Shown here: in pieces, positions 15,610-22,008 of the stretch
How the letters are laid out: every line of letters begins with the position of its first letter
Position numbering within the stretch: position 1 is the stretch's first letter
Assembly: GCA_945833895.1 (NCBI GenBank)
Contig: CAMAGQ010000012.1
Coordinates: 1-22,008, forward strand
Length of the DNA stretch: 22,008 bases
DNA from: an uncultured bacterium
GTDB taxonomy: Bacteria > Cyanobacteriota > Vampirovibrionia > Gastranaerophilales > Gastranaerophilaceae
Direction: 5' to 3'
Made by a program: the position numbers and the translations under genes
The notes under the pieces: generated by a model
What the model was told of the DNA's origin: nothing
What the model saw: the letters and a program-made list of their open reading frames with translations, nothing else
Database searches by the model: none

Positions 15610-16437
15610 ATGAGAAGTGTGAAGATTATATTAGGGATAGTTAGTTTAATGTTTGTGTTTGCAGGCATGACAATTGCTGATGAAGTTACATTGGGCAATG
15701 TTGAGCAGGCAAAAATAGAACTTCCGAAGGTTGATTACAAAAGTCAGGGTTCACTTGTAATTAGCGAACAAGAGATAATGGACGAAATTGTTAAACTCCA
15801 AAAAGAAAAAGATATGGAAGATATTGACAATTTGTGGAAGGGAACTGTTGAAAACAATCAAGTTATCGGTTTTGCCTTGAAGAAACTTTCTACACCTGAA
15901 AGTCAGAGAAGAATACATTCATCATTGATGGCAAAAACACTTTCTGCTATTGTGTCGGGTGCTGCTCTTGCACCTGCTTTGGTCGGGGCAGATTATATGG
16001 TTCAATCGGGAAGTTATGCGGCAGGCAGAATGGTTCAGAACCTTTTGAACCGCAAAAATATTCCGCAGGAAGTTCCGCTGACTGATACCGAGTTGATTGA
16101 ACTTGCAGGACTTGTCGAAAGTTTGCAGGATAAAATTATCAACGCATACTATAATTATAAAAACACACTTTCACAGTTGAAAGAAGTTCGTTCAAGAGAG
16201 TTGCTTTACAGTAAAAATTATGCAAAAGCGATGGACGAAGAGGATTTCCTTGAGATTGCAATATCTTCGGCAATGTACAAGGATATGCAGGTTGAAGAAT
16301 TAAAATACGAACAAATGGCAAAAAAATATCATTTGGAGTTACAGCGTTTAGCGGGTAAAAAGGTTGTGGATAGTTTGAATATGTACCAGTATGATTATAA
16401 TTCCGCTCTGGTAGGAGGTAATAATGCTAAAAAATAA
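15610..16437 (+). CDS. Secreted helical protein of unknown function, paralogue 1
   Basis: 275 residues. Signal peptide MRSVKIILGIVSLMFVFAGMTIA, cleavage likely after Ala23. The mature region contains a LWKG motif (75-78), VIGFALKKL (85-93), a Gly/Ala-rich hydrophobic stretch (about 107-140) and a long heptad-like helical region (about 160-250; LVESLQDKIINAYYNYK). The next gene repeats this layout (LWQG, INFALYKL, Gly-rich stretch, VEDLQQKTVDLYYDYM), so the two are tandem paralogues. The helical part resembles the coiled-coil half of TolC-type proteins, which may reflect shared ancestry or convergence (inference). Start ATG; a GTG at codon 4 is an alternative. The transcript is probably leaderless. 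The gene overlaps the next by 14 bases. Confidence 0.75.
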   Translation: MRSVKIILGIVSLMFVFAGMTIADEVTLGNVEQAKIELPKVDYKSQGSLVISEQEIMDEIVKLQKEKDMEDIDNLWKGTVENNQVIGFALKKLSTPESQRRIHSSLMAKTLSAIVSGAALAPALVGADYMVQSGSYAAGRMVQNLLNRKNIPQEVPLTDTELIELAGLVESLQDKIINAYYNYKNTLSQLKEVRSRELLYSKNYAKAMDEEDFLEIAISSAMYKDMQVEELKYEQMAKKYHLELQRLAGKKVVDSLNMYQYDYNSALVGGNNAKK

Positions 16438-17944
16438 GATTATGCTGATTTCGTTACTTATGGGAATGACGGTGCTGCCTTCATTTTCTAACGTAATACT
16501 ACCTGATGTCGAATTCCCGAAACCGCCGGCTTTTCGAGTCGGAATTTCAGAATATCCTGAAACTCAATATGTTCAAGCAGAAGAAGTTAAAACTTCAGCA
16601 GAAGAAAAGACTTACGCAAGAATTGATAACTCAAGAGAAGCGGAAATTGCCGATTATACTTATGCTGATTTAGATTTAAAAAGAATGTCAAAAGAGATTT
16701 CGCAAGAATTGGAATATGACGGGAAGGAGATGCTTTCTGATTTGTCGTTATTATGGCAGGGTGCTGCAATGCAAAGTGAAACAATAAATTTCGCACTGTA
16801 TAAACTTGCAAACCCTGATGCTGATAAGCCTGATGAAAAATCACTCAAAAAAGTTCTTACAACAATTGCGAGTATGTCAACTCTTGTCGGTGCAGGTATC
16901 GGCAATCCTGTCATTGCGGGAACTTCTCTTATAAGCGGTAACGTTCTCGGTATTATGACGCAGGATACAAAGGCTTTAAACTACAAATACACACGAGTTA
17001 ACGACGCTGATATGATTATTTTAATCAGAAAAGTTGAGGATTTACAGCAAAAGACCGTTGATTTGTATTACGATTATATGAGTGCAAAAAAACAACTGGA
17101 AATGATGAACGATTTGGTTCAGGAACGTAAAACAAAATTCGATTCTGCAGTGGCAAATGATGCTGCCCGTGAGTTGGTTGTAATCACCGATGCGTATTAC
17201 AGAACGGCTTTAGACAGGCAGCGTAATGCAAAATCCGAGTTTTTCTCAAAACGTGCGGCTCTTGAACAATTTGTCGGAAATGAGGCGTTGCTTCAATTTG
17301 AACAAGAACTTGTAGCAAGAGAAAATGGTGAAAAAACAACTGTGGCTCAGCAAACAGACAATTCTGAGTATGAGCAAACAGTTCAAAATGTTGAAAAATT
17401 TACCGAAAATTTATCATCAGCAGAAGGAACAACCCCTGTTGCGGAGGTTAAGGACATTGAAGTTCCGTCTGTTCCTCTTGAAAATTACGAGCATAACAAA
17501 TTAAATATCGCAGAAAATAAAAATGTTCCAAACACAGACAAAGTGACAGGTTTATCTTCAAATCTGGAAACTGACGAAGAGGAAGTTTCTGCAGATGACT
17601 CAAAGGCTTCAAAAAAATCAAAGAAAAAAGTAAAAGAAAAAGCACAAAAGGCTGAAAAACAAGAAAAACCTGCAAAGAAAAAGAAAATTAACGAAAACTT
17701 GATATTCTTACATAAAGAAAAAGGTAATCAGGAGCAACCGCAAGAACAAACCGCGGAAACCGAAACAGCAACTCAAGAACAGGTTCAAAGTATTCCTGAA
17801 CAACCACAGCGATATCAACAAATTGATACATCAGGATTTTTGCCGTTAGATGAAATTCAACCGCCGAAACTTGACGGAAGTTACTCTATTCACAATACTT
17901 CCGGTTATGGAGATTATTATGGAGATGATTCCGTACAGTTCTAA
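16424..17944 (+). CDS. Secreted helical protein with Lys/Gln-rich tail, paralogue 2
   Basis: 506 residues, unknown function. Signal peptide MLKNKIMLISLLMGMTVLPSFS, cleavage likely after Ser22. Residues about 85-300 match the preceding gene in layout: LWQG (110-113), INFALYKL (121-128), a Gly-rich hydrophobic stretch LTTIASMSTLVGAGIG (145-160) running on to about 178, and a coiled-coil region (about 193-298; VEDLQQKTVDLYYDY). The remaining 200 residues are a low-complexity extension: acidic, then a strongly Lys-rich block (about 390-425), then Gln/Glu/Pro-rich, ending in an aromatic GYGDYYGDDSVQF. Such a tail could bind the cell wall or a partner; this is inference. Start ATG with an excellent AGGAGG 5 bases upstream, inside the end of paralogue 1. 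The last 26 bases overlap the lipoate-ligase-family gene. Confidence 0.78.
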   Translation: MLKNKIMLISLLMGMTVLPSFSNVILPDVEFPKPPAFRVGISEYPETQYVQAEEVKTSAEEKTYARIDNSREAEIADYTYADLDLKRMSKEISQELEYDGKEMLSDLSLLWQGAAMQSETINFALYKLANPDADKPDEKSLKKVLTTIASMSTLVGAGIGNPVIAGTSLISGNVLGIMTQDTKALNYKYTRVNDADMIILIRKVEDLQQKTVDLYYDYMSAKKQLEMMNDLVQERKTKFDSAVANDAARELVVITDAYYRTALDRQRNAKSEFFSKRAALEQFVGNEALLQFEQELVARENGEKTTVAQQTDNSEYEQTVQNVEKFTENLSSAEGTTPVAEVKDIEVPSVPLENYEHNKLNIAENKNVPNTDKVTGLSSNLETDEEEVSADDSKASKKSKKKVKEKAQKAEKQEKPAKKKKINENLIFLHKEKGNQEQPQEQTAETETATQEQVQSIPEQPQRYQQIDTSGFLPLDEIQPPKLDGSYSIHNTSGYGDYYGDDSVQF

Positions 17945-18572
17945 CTGCGGTGCGAAAAATATGGAAATTGATGCCGAAATTTTAGACTCGGCTATAGAAA
18001 ATCAGTTGAAAACACCTGTTTTCAGGTTATATGGCTGGTCGCCTGCCTGTGTTTCCCTCGGACGAAATCAGAAGGATGATTTCGTTGATTATGATGCCTT
18101 AAAACGTCATAATATCGATATCGTCAGACGTTTGACGGGCGGCAGGGCGTTGCTACATGACAATGAAATAACGTACAGTTTTGTCTGCCCTGTTTCGTAT
18201 CTTGAAAACGGCGAACACGTGGTGGCTTCATATAAAGAAATTTCTCAAATTCTTATTGATAAGTTCAAAAAACTTGGAATTGAACTTGATTTTGGCACGT
18301 CAAAAGCGATAAAGACAAAATTCGATTACTGTATGCTTTTATCAACGGGTGCTGATTTATGCTATAAAAATAAGAAACTTATCGGTTCTGCTCAGTGCCG
18401 CAAAAACGGTTATATCTTGCAGCACGGTTCGATTTTGTACGATTATGACAGGGGACTTTTGGAAGAGATTTTCAACGAGGAAATCGACACAAACAGTATT
18501 ACGACAATAAAAGAAATTAGTAACAATTTGACAAAAGAAGATATTATTGAAATGCTAAGTTCAGATACTTAA
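17919..18572 (+). CDS. Lipoate-protein ligase A / LipM-type octanoyltransferase family protein
   Basis: Cofactor transferase that attaches lipoate or octanoate to carrier-protein lysines. Signatures: GAKNMEIDAEIL near the N-terminus, RRLTGGRALLHDNEITYSF (about 70-88), and KLIGSAQCRKNGYILQHGSI with Lys153 as the expected catalytic lysine. Cys138 aligns, in an ungapped comparison from memory, with the catalytic Cys of LipM octanoyltransferases (15 residues before the Lys). The product could therefore be LipM-like rather than an ATP-dependent ligase. At 217 residues it is short; the C-terminal domain of long LplA proteins is absent. I placed the start at 17919 because GGAG lies 6 bases upstream. 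A longer in-frame reading would begin at 17850, deep inside the previous gene. It overlaps that gene by 26 bases; the pilin-like gene follows after 17 bp. Confidence 0.85.
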   Translation: MEMIPYSSNCGAKNMEIDAEILDSAIENQLKTPVFRLYGWSPACVSLGRNQKDDFVDYDALKRHNIDIVRRLTGGRALLHDNEITYSFVCPVSYLENGEHVVASYKEISQILIDKFKKLGIELDFGTSKAIKTKFDYCMLLSTGADLCYKNKKLIGSAQCRKNGYILQHGSILYDYDRGLLEEIFNEEIDTNSITTIKEISNNLTKEDIIEMLSSDT

Positions 18573-18578
18573 TTATAC

Positions 18579-18583
18579 AGGAG
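18579..18583 (+). promoter_or_regulatory. Ribosome binding site for the GTG-started pilin-like gene
   Basis: AGGAG, 6 bases before the GTG at 18590. It supports the GTG as a real start, so this is a deliberate short gene and not an arbitrary reading frame. Confidence 0.7.
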
Positions 18584-18589
18584 TTTTTA

Positions 18590-19021
18590 GTGAGTACAAC
18601 AAATCATTTTAATAAAGCAATGTACTGTGTTGTGTTGGCTGACGGTTCAATTATCGGATTTAACAAGGATAAGAATGATTTTGTAACTTTACTTGTCGAC
18701 ATAAACGGAAAGGTTAAACCAAACAGGTTAGGACAGGATGTATTCATGTTTTCAATATATAATGCGGAAGAACCTCCGGAAATTTGCGACAAGCAAAAAT
18801 ATGAAAATCTAATGACGTATAGCGGAATACATCTTGGCGGATTGGATAAGTGCGGAATCCCTCTTGATACGTATTCTTATGCGGATTTGGCAAGTAAAGA
18901 CATTGAGGATTCCTGTAATAAAAAATCATCTGCGAGTTTGACGGGTTTTGGTGTCGGGAGTGCTTGTGCGGCGTTGTTGAAATTAAATGCGTGGACGGTT
19001 GATAAAAATTATCCTTGGTAG
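18590..19021 (+). CDS. Pilin-like globular domain protein without the N-terminal prepilin helix
   Basis: 143 residues. The body resembles the C-terminal globular half of type IV pilin/type II pseudopilin-like proteins: LADGSIIGF (16-24), VDINGKVKPNRLGQDVFMF (36-54, the D-NG-PN-G-DVF pattern), a Cys pair (Cys109 and Cys126, with GSACAAL) and a terminal W-x-V-x4-YPW. What is missing is the prepilin leader and the hydrophobic FTLIE-type helix that should begin such a protein. It starts directly at KAMYCVVLADG. The upstream 17 bases and the preceding gene do not encode that helix in any frame. A GTG start with a good AGGAG argues for a real gene. It may be a soluble derivative or a truncated pilin. 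The family comparison is from memory. Confidence 0.7.
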   Translation: MSTTNHFNKAMYCVVLADGSIIGFNKDKNDFVTLLVDINGKVKPNRLGQDVFMFSIYNAEEPPEICDKQKYENLMTYSGIHLGGLDKCGIPLDTYSYADLASKDIEDSCNKKSSASLTGFGVGSACAALLKLNAWTVDKNYPW

Positions 19022-19027
19022 TATAAT
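18999..19027 (+). promoter_or_regulatory. Sigma-70-type promoter inside the operon, upstream of the sugar-nucleotide pyrophosphorylase gene
   Basis: TTGATA (18999-19004, 5 of 6), exactly 17 bases, then TATAAT (19022-19027, 6 of 6). The -35 lies in the last codons of the pilin-like gene. The start would be near 19034 with a leader of about 15 bases carrying AGGGTG. This is the best full promoter in the window. Confidence 0.65.
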
Positions 19028-19048
19028 CGGTTTAGACAGGGTGAATAT

Positions 19049-20056
19049 ATGAACAAGAACAGTAAAATAAAAGCAATGGTAATGGCAGCCGGTATGGGGT
19101 CAAGGCTTGAACCGATTACTTTGAGAATGCCTAAACCGCTTATACATATTATGAATGTTCCGATTATGGATATAATTCTGACACAACTGCACGACGTTGG
19201 GGTTGAGGACGTTATTTCCAATACTTATTACCTTGCGGATAAGATTATTGACAGATATAAGAAAAATAATCTTGGTATAAATTTTAATTACATAAAAGAA
19301 GTTGAACTTTCAGGAACTGCAGGCGGTGTTAAAAAATGTCAGCATTTCTTTGATGAAGGTGAAGATTTTATCGTAATGTCGGGTGATATTTTGACGACTG
19401 CGGATATTAAAAAAGGTATTGAAATTCACAAAAAATCAAACGCTATCGCAACAATCGGCGTGAAGGAAATTCCGCATGAAATGGTTTCTCATTTCGGTGT
19501 CGTTGTCAGAGATGAAAACGGATTTATTACAGAATTTCAGGAAAAACCTTCCGTTGGAGAGGCTAAAAGTAACCTAATCAATACAGGTATTTATATCTTT
19601 AATTATAAGATTTTTGATTATATTCCGGAAGGACAATTCTACGATTTTGCGAAAAATGTTTTTCCTAAATTGTTGGACGCAAAATTGATTAATACTTTTG
19701 ATGTTGATACATATTGGAACGATATCGGAACAATTGAGCAGTACAAACAGTCTGTTCAGGATGTATTTAACGGAGTTTGCAAGATTAAACATGATGAAAT
19801 TGTTGAAACAAACTTGGGAAGTTACATTTGCGGAAATACGAAACTTCCGCACAATATCAGAATTGTAGGAAACAACGTCATCGGAAATAATTGTAAAATC
19901 GGCGAATATGTTATGCTTGATAATTGTATTGTGTTTGACAATGCTGAGATAAAAAGCGGAGCTGAACTGGTAAATTGCATTGTTTTACCCGGGCAAAAAG
20001 AGTTGTCATTAAGAGGTAAAATGAGTTCTAAAACTTCTTCTGCGTTAGTTGTTTAG
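19049..20056 (+). CDS. NDP-sugar pyrophosphorylase (nucleotidyltransferase with beta-helix domain)
   Basis: 335 residues. It transfers a nucleoside monophosphate from an NTP to a sugar-1-phosphate, supplying activated sugar for surface polysaccharides or glycans. Seen: the nucleotide-binding loop AAGMGSRLEPITLRMPKPL (13-31; GMGSRL-x-P-x-T and Lys29), the metal-binding Asp113 in MSGD, EFQEKP and NTGIYIF blocks, and a short left-handed beta-helix C-terminus (about 255-310; IVGNNVIGNNCKIGEYVML). The architecture resembles mannose-1-phosphate guanylyltransferase and related enzymes, but the sugar and base cannot be read off with certainty. Start ATG with AGGGTG just upstream and its own TTGATA-17-TATAAT promoter. 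Last gene of the plus-strand run, followed by a strong terminator. Cytoplasmic. Confidence 0.9.
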   Translation: MNKNSKIKAMVMAAGMGSRLEPITLRMPKPLIHIMNVPIMDIILTQLHDVGVEDVISNTYYLADKIIDRYKKNNLGINFNYIKEVELSGTAGGVKKCQHFFDEGEDFIVMSGDILTTADIKKGIEIHKKSNAIATIGVKEIPHEMVSHFGVVVRDENGFITEFQEKPSVGEAKSNLINTGIYIFNYKIFDYIPEGQFYDFAKNVFPKLLDAKLINTFDVDTYWNDIGTIEQYKQSVQDVFNGVCKIKHDEIVETNLGSYICGNTKLPHNIRIVGNNVIGNNCKIGEYVMLDNCIVFDNAEIKSGAELVNCIVLPGQKELSLRGKMSSKTSSALVV

Positions 20057-20076
20057 ATATTAAAAAATTTTTCAAT

Positions 20077-20112
20077 AAAAAACAGGAACGATTAATCTCG
20101 CTCCTGTTTTTG
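20077..20112. terminator. Bidirectional intrinsic terminator
   Basis: AAAAACAGGA (20078-20087) pairs perfectly with TCCTGTTTTT (20102-20111), and the inner ACGA/TCGC adds three more pairs. A T-run ends the plus-strand side and an A-run on the other side gives a U-run for the minus strand. It separates the convergent pyrophosphorylase and GGGtGRT genes and can serve both. Confidence 0.9.
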
Positions 20113-20130
20113 TATTTGTATAATACCTGA

Positions 20131-21135
20131 TTACTTGTTCATTGCTTGAGAAACAGCAACTGCACAAGCAACAGTAGCACCAACCATAGGGTTGTTACCC
20201 ATACCGATAACGCCCATCATTTCAACGTGAGCAGGAACTGAAGAAGAACCTGCGAATTGAGCATCCCCGTGCATTCTTCCCATAGTATCTGTCATACCGT
20301 AAGAAGCAGGACCTGCTGCAACGTTATCAGGGTGAAGAGTACGTCCTGTACCACCGCCTGAAGCTACTGAGAAGTATTTTCTGCCGTTTTCCCAGCACCA
20401 TTTTTTGTAAGTACCTGCAACAGGGTGTTGGAAACGGGTTGGGTTAGTTGAGTTACCTGTGATAGAAACGTCAACACCTTCTTTAATCATAATTGCAACA
20501 CCTTCGTTTACATCATCTGCACCGTAGCAGCGAACTTTTGCTCTTTCACCGTCAGAGAATGGAGTTTCTTTAACGATTTTCAATTCGCCTGTTTTGTAAT
20601 CGTAAGCAGTTTCAACAGCGGTGAAACCGTTAATTCTTGCGATAACGTAAGCGGCATCTTTACCAAGACCGTTCAAGATTACTCTTAAAGGTTCTTTTCT
20701 TACTTTGTTAGCGTTTCTTGCGATACCGATAGCACCTTCAGCAGCAGCGAAAGATTCGTGACCGGCTAAGAAACAGAAACATTTAGTTTCTTCTCTTAAA
20801 AGCATAGCACCTAAGTTACCGTGGCCGATACCAACTTTTCTGCTGTCACCAACAGAACCAGGAACAGCAAATGCCTGCAAGCCTAAACCGATTGCTTCAG
20901 CAGCATCAGCAGCATCTTTGATACCTTTTTTAATAGCAATAGCACAACCTAATGTGTATGCCCAAGAAGCGTTGTCAAATGCGATAGGTTGAATACCTTT
21001 AACAATCGCATCAACGTCAATTCCTTTTGATAAACATAATTCACGAGCTTCCTCTAAAGATTTCAAACCGTATTCAGGTAAAACTTTCTTAAGAGTGGCT
21101 TCACGTCTATCTTGTCCTTCAAATTTTACTGTCAT
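20131..21135 (-). CDS. GGGtGRT protein
   Basis: 334-residue protein of the family named after its motif, seen here as SGGGTGRTLHPDN (259-271). The biochemical role is not established to my knowledge. It is commonly paired with a NifU-like scaffold, as here, which suggests a function in Fe-S cluster handling in anaerobes (inference). Other visible features are Gly-rich blocks (VGIGHGNLGAMLLREETKCFCFLAGHESFAAAEGA, about 101-135; ILNGLGKDAAYVIARINGF, 153-171) and a near-invariant-looking C-terminus (MGVIGMGNNPMVGATVACAVA). Cys64, Cys119, Cys121, Cys203, Cys247 and Cys324 are potential ligands. The motif and Gly-loops suggest nucleotide or cofactor binding. ATG start with AAGAGGA upstream. The gene lies 134 bp downstream of the NifU-like gene on the same strand. 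Confidence 0.92.
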   Translation of the reverse strand: MTVKFEGQDRREATLKKVLPEYGLKSLEEARELCLSKGIDVDAIVKGIQPIAFDNASWAYTLGCAIAIKKGIKDAADAAEAIGLGLQAFAVPGSVGDSRKVGIGHGNLGAMLLREETKCFCFLAGHESFAAAEGAIGIARNANKVRKEPLRVILNGLGKDAAYVIARINGFTAVETAYDYKTGELKIVKETPFSDGERAKVRCYGADDVNEGVAIMIKEGVDVSITGNSTNPTRFQHPVAGTYKKWCWENGRKYFSVASGGGTGRTLHPDNVAAGPASYGMTDTMGRMHGDAQFAGSSSVPAHVEMMGVIGMGNNPMVGATVACAVAVSQAMNK

Positions 21136-21167
21136 AATTATTTTTCCTCTTAATTTTTTGTAACGTC

Positions 21168-21259
21168 ATCCTGAACTTTTCTCAGGATTTTACCCCTCTA
21201 CCGAAATACGAAACTCAATTTTCGTTAAGTATTTCGTTCATATCCCTCAATTGTGAGGG
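21168..21259. repeat. Three consecutive hairpins between the NifU-like and GGGtGRT genes
   Basis: Hairpin 1: ATCCTGA/TCAGGAT (21168-21174 with 21182-21188, 7 bp). Hairpin 2: CGAAATAC/GTATTTCG (21202-21209 with 21229-21236, 8 bp, with an inner GAAA/TTTC extension). Hairpin 3: CCCTCA/TGAGGG (21244-21249 with 21254-21259, 6 bp, 4-base loop). None is followed by a U-run on the minus strand, so they are not obvious terminators. They may be processing or stability elements between the two genes, or a dispersed intergenic repeat. Confidence 0.6.
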
Positions 21260-21269
21260 TATGAAAATT

Positions 21270-21971
21270 TTATTCTTCACGAGGGTCGATATATTTTACG
21301 GCGTCAGCAAATCTGCCGTAAGTACCGATGTTTTTGTCGAAAGCTTCTTTAGGGTCAACGCCTTTTTTGATAGCATCCATAACTTTACCAAGGTTAACGA
21401 ATTGATAACCGATAACTTCGTTATTTTTATCAAGACCCAATTTCAATATATAACCTTCAGTCAAAGAAAGATATCTTACACCTTTTTGAGCGGTTGAGTG
21501 AATAGTACCGCACATAGAGCATAAGCCTTTACCTAAATCTTCAAGACCTGCACCTACAGGTAAACCGTTTTCAGAGAAAGCAGATTGAGTTCTGCCGTAA
21601 ACGATTTGCAAGAACAATTCTCTCATAGCAACGTTGATAGCATCACAAACAAGGTCAGTGTTCAACGCTTCAAGGATTGTTTTACCAGGAAGGATTTCAC
21701 CTGCCATAGCAGCTGAGTGAGTCATACCTGAACATCCGATGGTTTCAACCAACGCTTCTTGGATAACACCGTTTTTAACGTTTAATGTTAATTTACAAGT
21801 ACCTTGTTGAGGTGCACAGCATCCGCAACCGTGAGTAAGACCTGAAATGTCTTTAATTTCTTTACATTTTGTCCATTCACCTTCTTGAGGAATTGGAGCA
21901 GGTACTCCTTTTACGCCGCGAGCAACGCAGCATTTTTCTTGAATTTCTTGTGAAACTTGTATATTAGTCAT
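21270..21971 (-). CDS. NifU/IscU-like iron-sulfur cluster assembly scaffold protein
   Basis: 233 residues, cytoplasmic. The central region looks like the NifU N-terminal/IscU fold: ETIGCSGMTHSAAMAGEILPGKTILEAL (76-103), where Cys80 sits in the position of an IscU cluster ligand and GKT follows as in IscU. Extra cysteines are unusual for IscU: Cys14-Cys15, Cys36, Cys49, Cys51-Cys52 (HGCGCCAPQQGTC with Cys59), Cys109, and a Cys151-x-x-Cys154 pair (GLCSMCG). This is the NifU-like type that accompanies GGGtGRT proteins, not the canonical IscU, which is about 130 residues. Probable role: binding or transfer of Fe-S clusters (inference). ATG with AAGGGAG upstream. It precedes GGGtGRT on the minus strand. 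A TATATA -10-like element sits at the right edge, but the rest of any promoter is outside the window. Confidence 0.88.
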   Translation of the reverse strand: MTNIQVSQEIQEKCCVARGVKGVPAPIPQEGEWTKCKEIKDISGLTHGCGCCAPQQGTCKLTLNVKNGVIQEALVETIGCSGMTHSAAMAGEILPGKTILEALNTDLVCDAINVAMRELFLQIVYGRTQSAFSENGLPVGAGLEDLGKGLCSMCGTIHSTAQKGVRYLSLTEGYILKLGLDKNNEVIGYQFVNLGKVMDAIKKGVDPKEAFDKNIGTYGRFADAVKYIDPREE

Positions 21972-22008
21972 TTTCTACTCCCTTCACCTTATATACAAAT
22001 AAATTTTA

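Noticed and set aside
17850..17918. Longer N-terminus for the lipoate-ligase-family protein starting at 17850
   Set aside because: The extra residues lie inside the preceding gene, have no ribosome site and do not match the family. GGAG 6 bases before 17919 and the family start pattern support the shorter form.
20077..20112. Attachment site or repeat boundary at the strong hairpin
   Set aside because: The A-run/T-run flanks and the position between convergent genes are fully explained by a bidirectional terminator. No integrase or direct repeats nearby.
1..22008. CRISPR arrays, tRNA or rRNA genes, insertion sequences
   Set aside because: No regularly spaced repeats, no tRNA-like cloverleaf or rRNA sequence, and no transposase or integrase motifs were seen on either strand.

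Overview
The window is AT-rich and comes from a bacterium with a Gram-negative envelope. It carries a lipid A gene run (lpxD-lpxC-fabZ), an outer-membrane TolC-type protein and many signal-peptide proteins. It also carries an anaerobe-type pair, a NifU-like Fe-S scaffold and a GGGtGRT protein. The AT-richness, this pair, a pilin-like globular domain ending in YPW, and the many unfamiliar secreted proteins fit a gut non-photosynthetic cyanobacterial relative (Vampirovibrionia/Melainabacteria, Gastranaerophilales). That assignment is inference: no rRNA or marker gene in the window settles it.

Layout, left to right. (1) 25-2408, minus strand: lpxD, lpxC and fabZ almost head to tail; lpxA may lie just beyond the left edge. 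(2) 2409-2709: divergent intergenic region. (3) 2710-8634, plus: one 1974-residue gene. It carries the Q-C-H-N residues of a papain/bleomycin-hydrolase-like cysteine peptidase, but about 700 residues separate the Cys half from the His/Asn half, and about 1000 further helical residues follow. This is the most interesting object here. (4) 8681-9403, minus: a single-pass membrane protein, divergent from the next group. (5) 9511-11530, plus: two tandem paralogous four-cysteine secreted proteins and an alpha/beta hydrolase. (6) 11527-13350, minus: an unknown polytopic membrane protein and a periplasmic protein. (7) 13466-14737, plus: an orphan TolC-family protein, tail to tail with a six-TPR protein (14734-15492, minus). 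(8) 15610-20056, plus: a tightly spaced run of two paralogous secreted helical proteins, a lipoate-ligase/octanoyltransferase-family protein, a pilin-like domain without its N-terminal helix, and a sugar-nucleotide pyrophosphorylase with a good promoter of its own. A bidirectional terminator follows. (9) 20131-21971, minus: NifU-like scaffold then GGGtGRT, separated by a 134-bp spacer holding three hairpins.

The left block makes lipid A. Much of the middle encodes exported or envelope proteins of unknown function (two paralogous pairs, an outer-membrane channel, and a pilin-like domain without a visible export signal), so the region looks like an envelope/surface locus. Several promoters look like extended -10 elements (TG-N-TATAAT). 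Two convergent gene pairs share their stop codons. No tRNA, rRNA, CRISPR array, transposase or integrase was seen.
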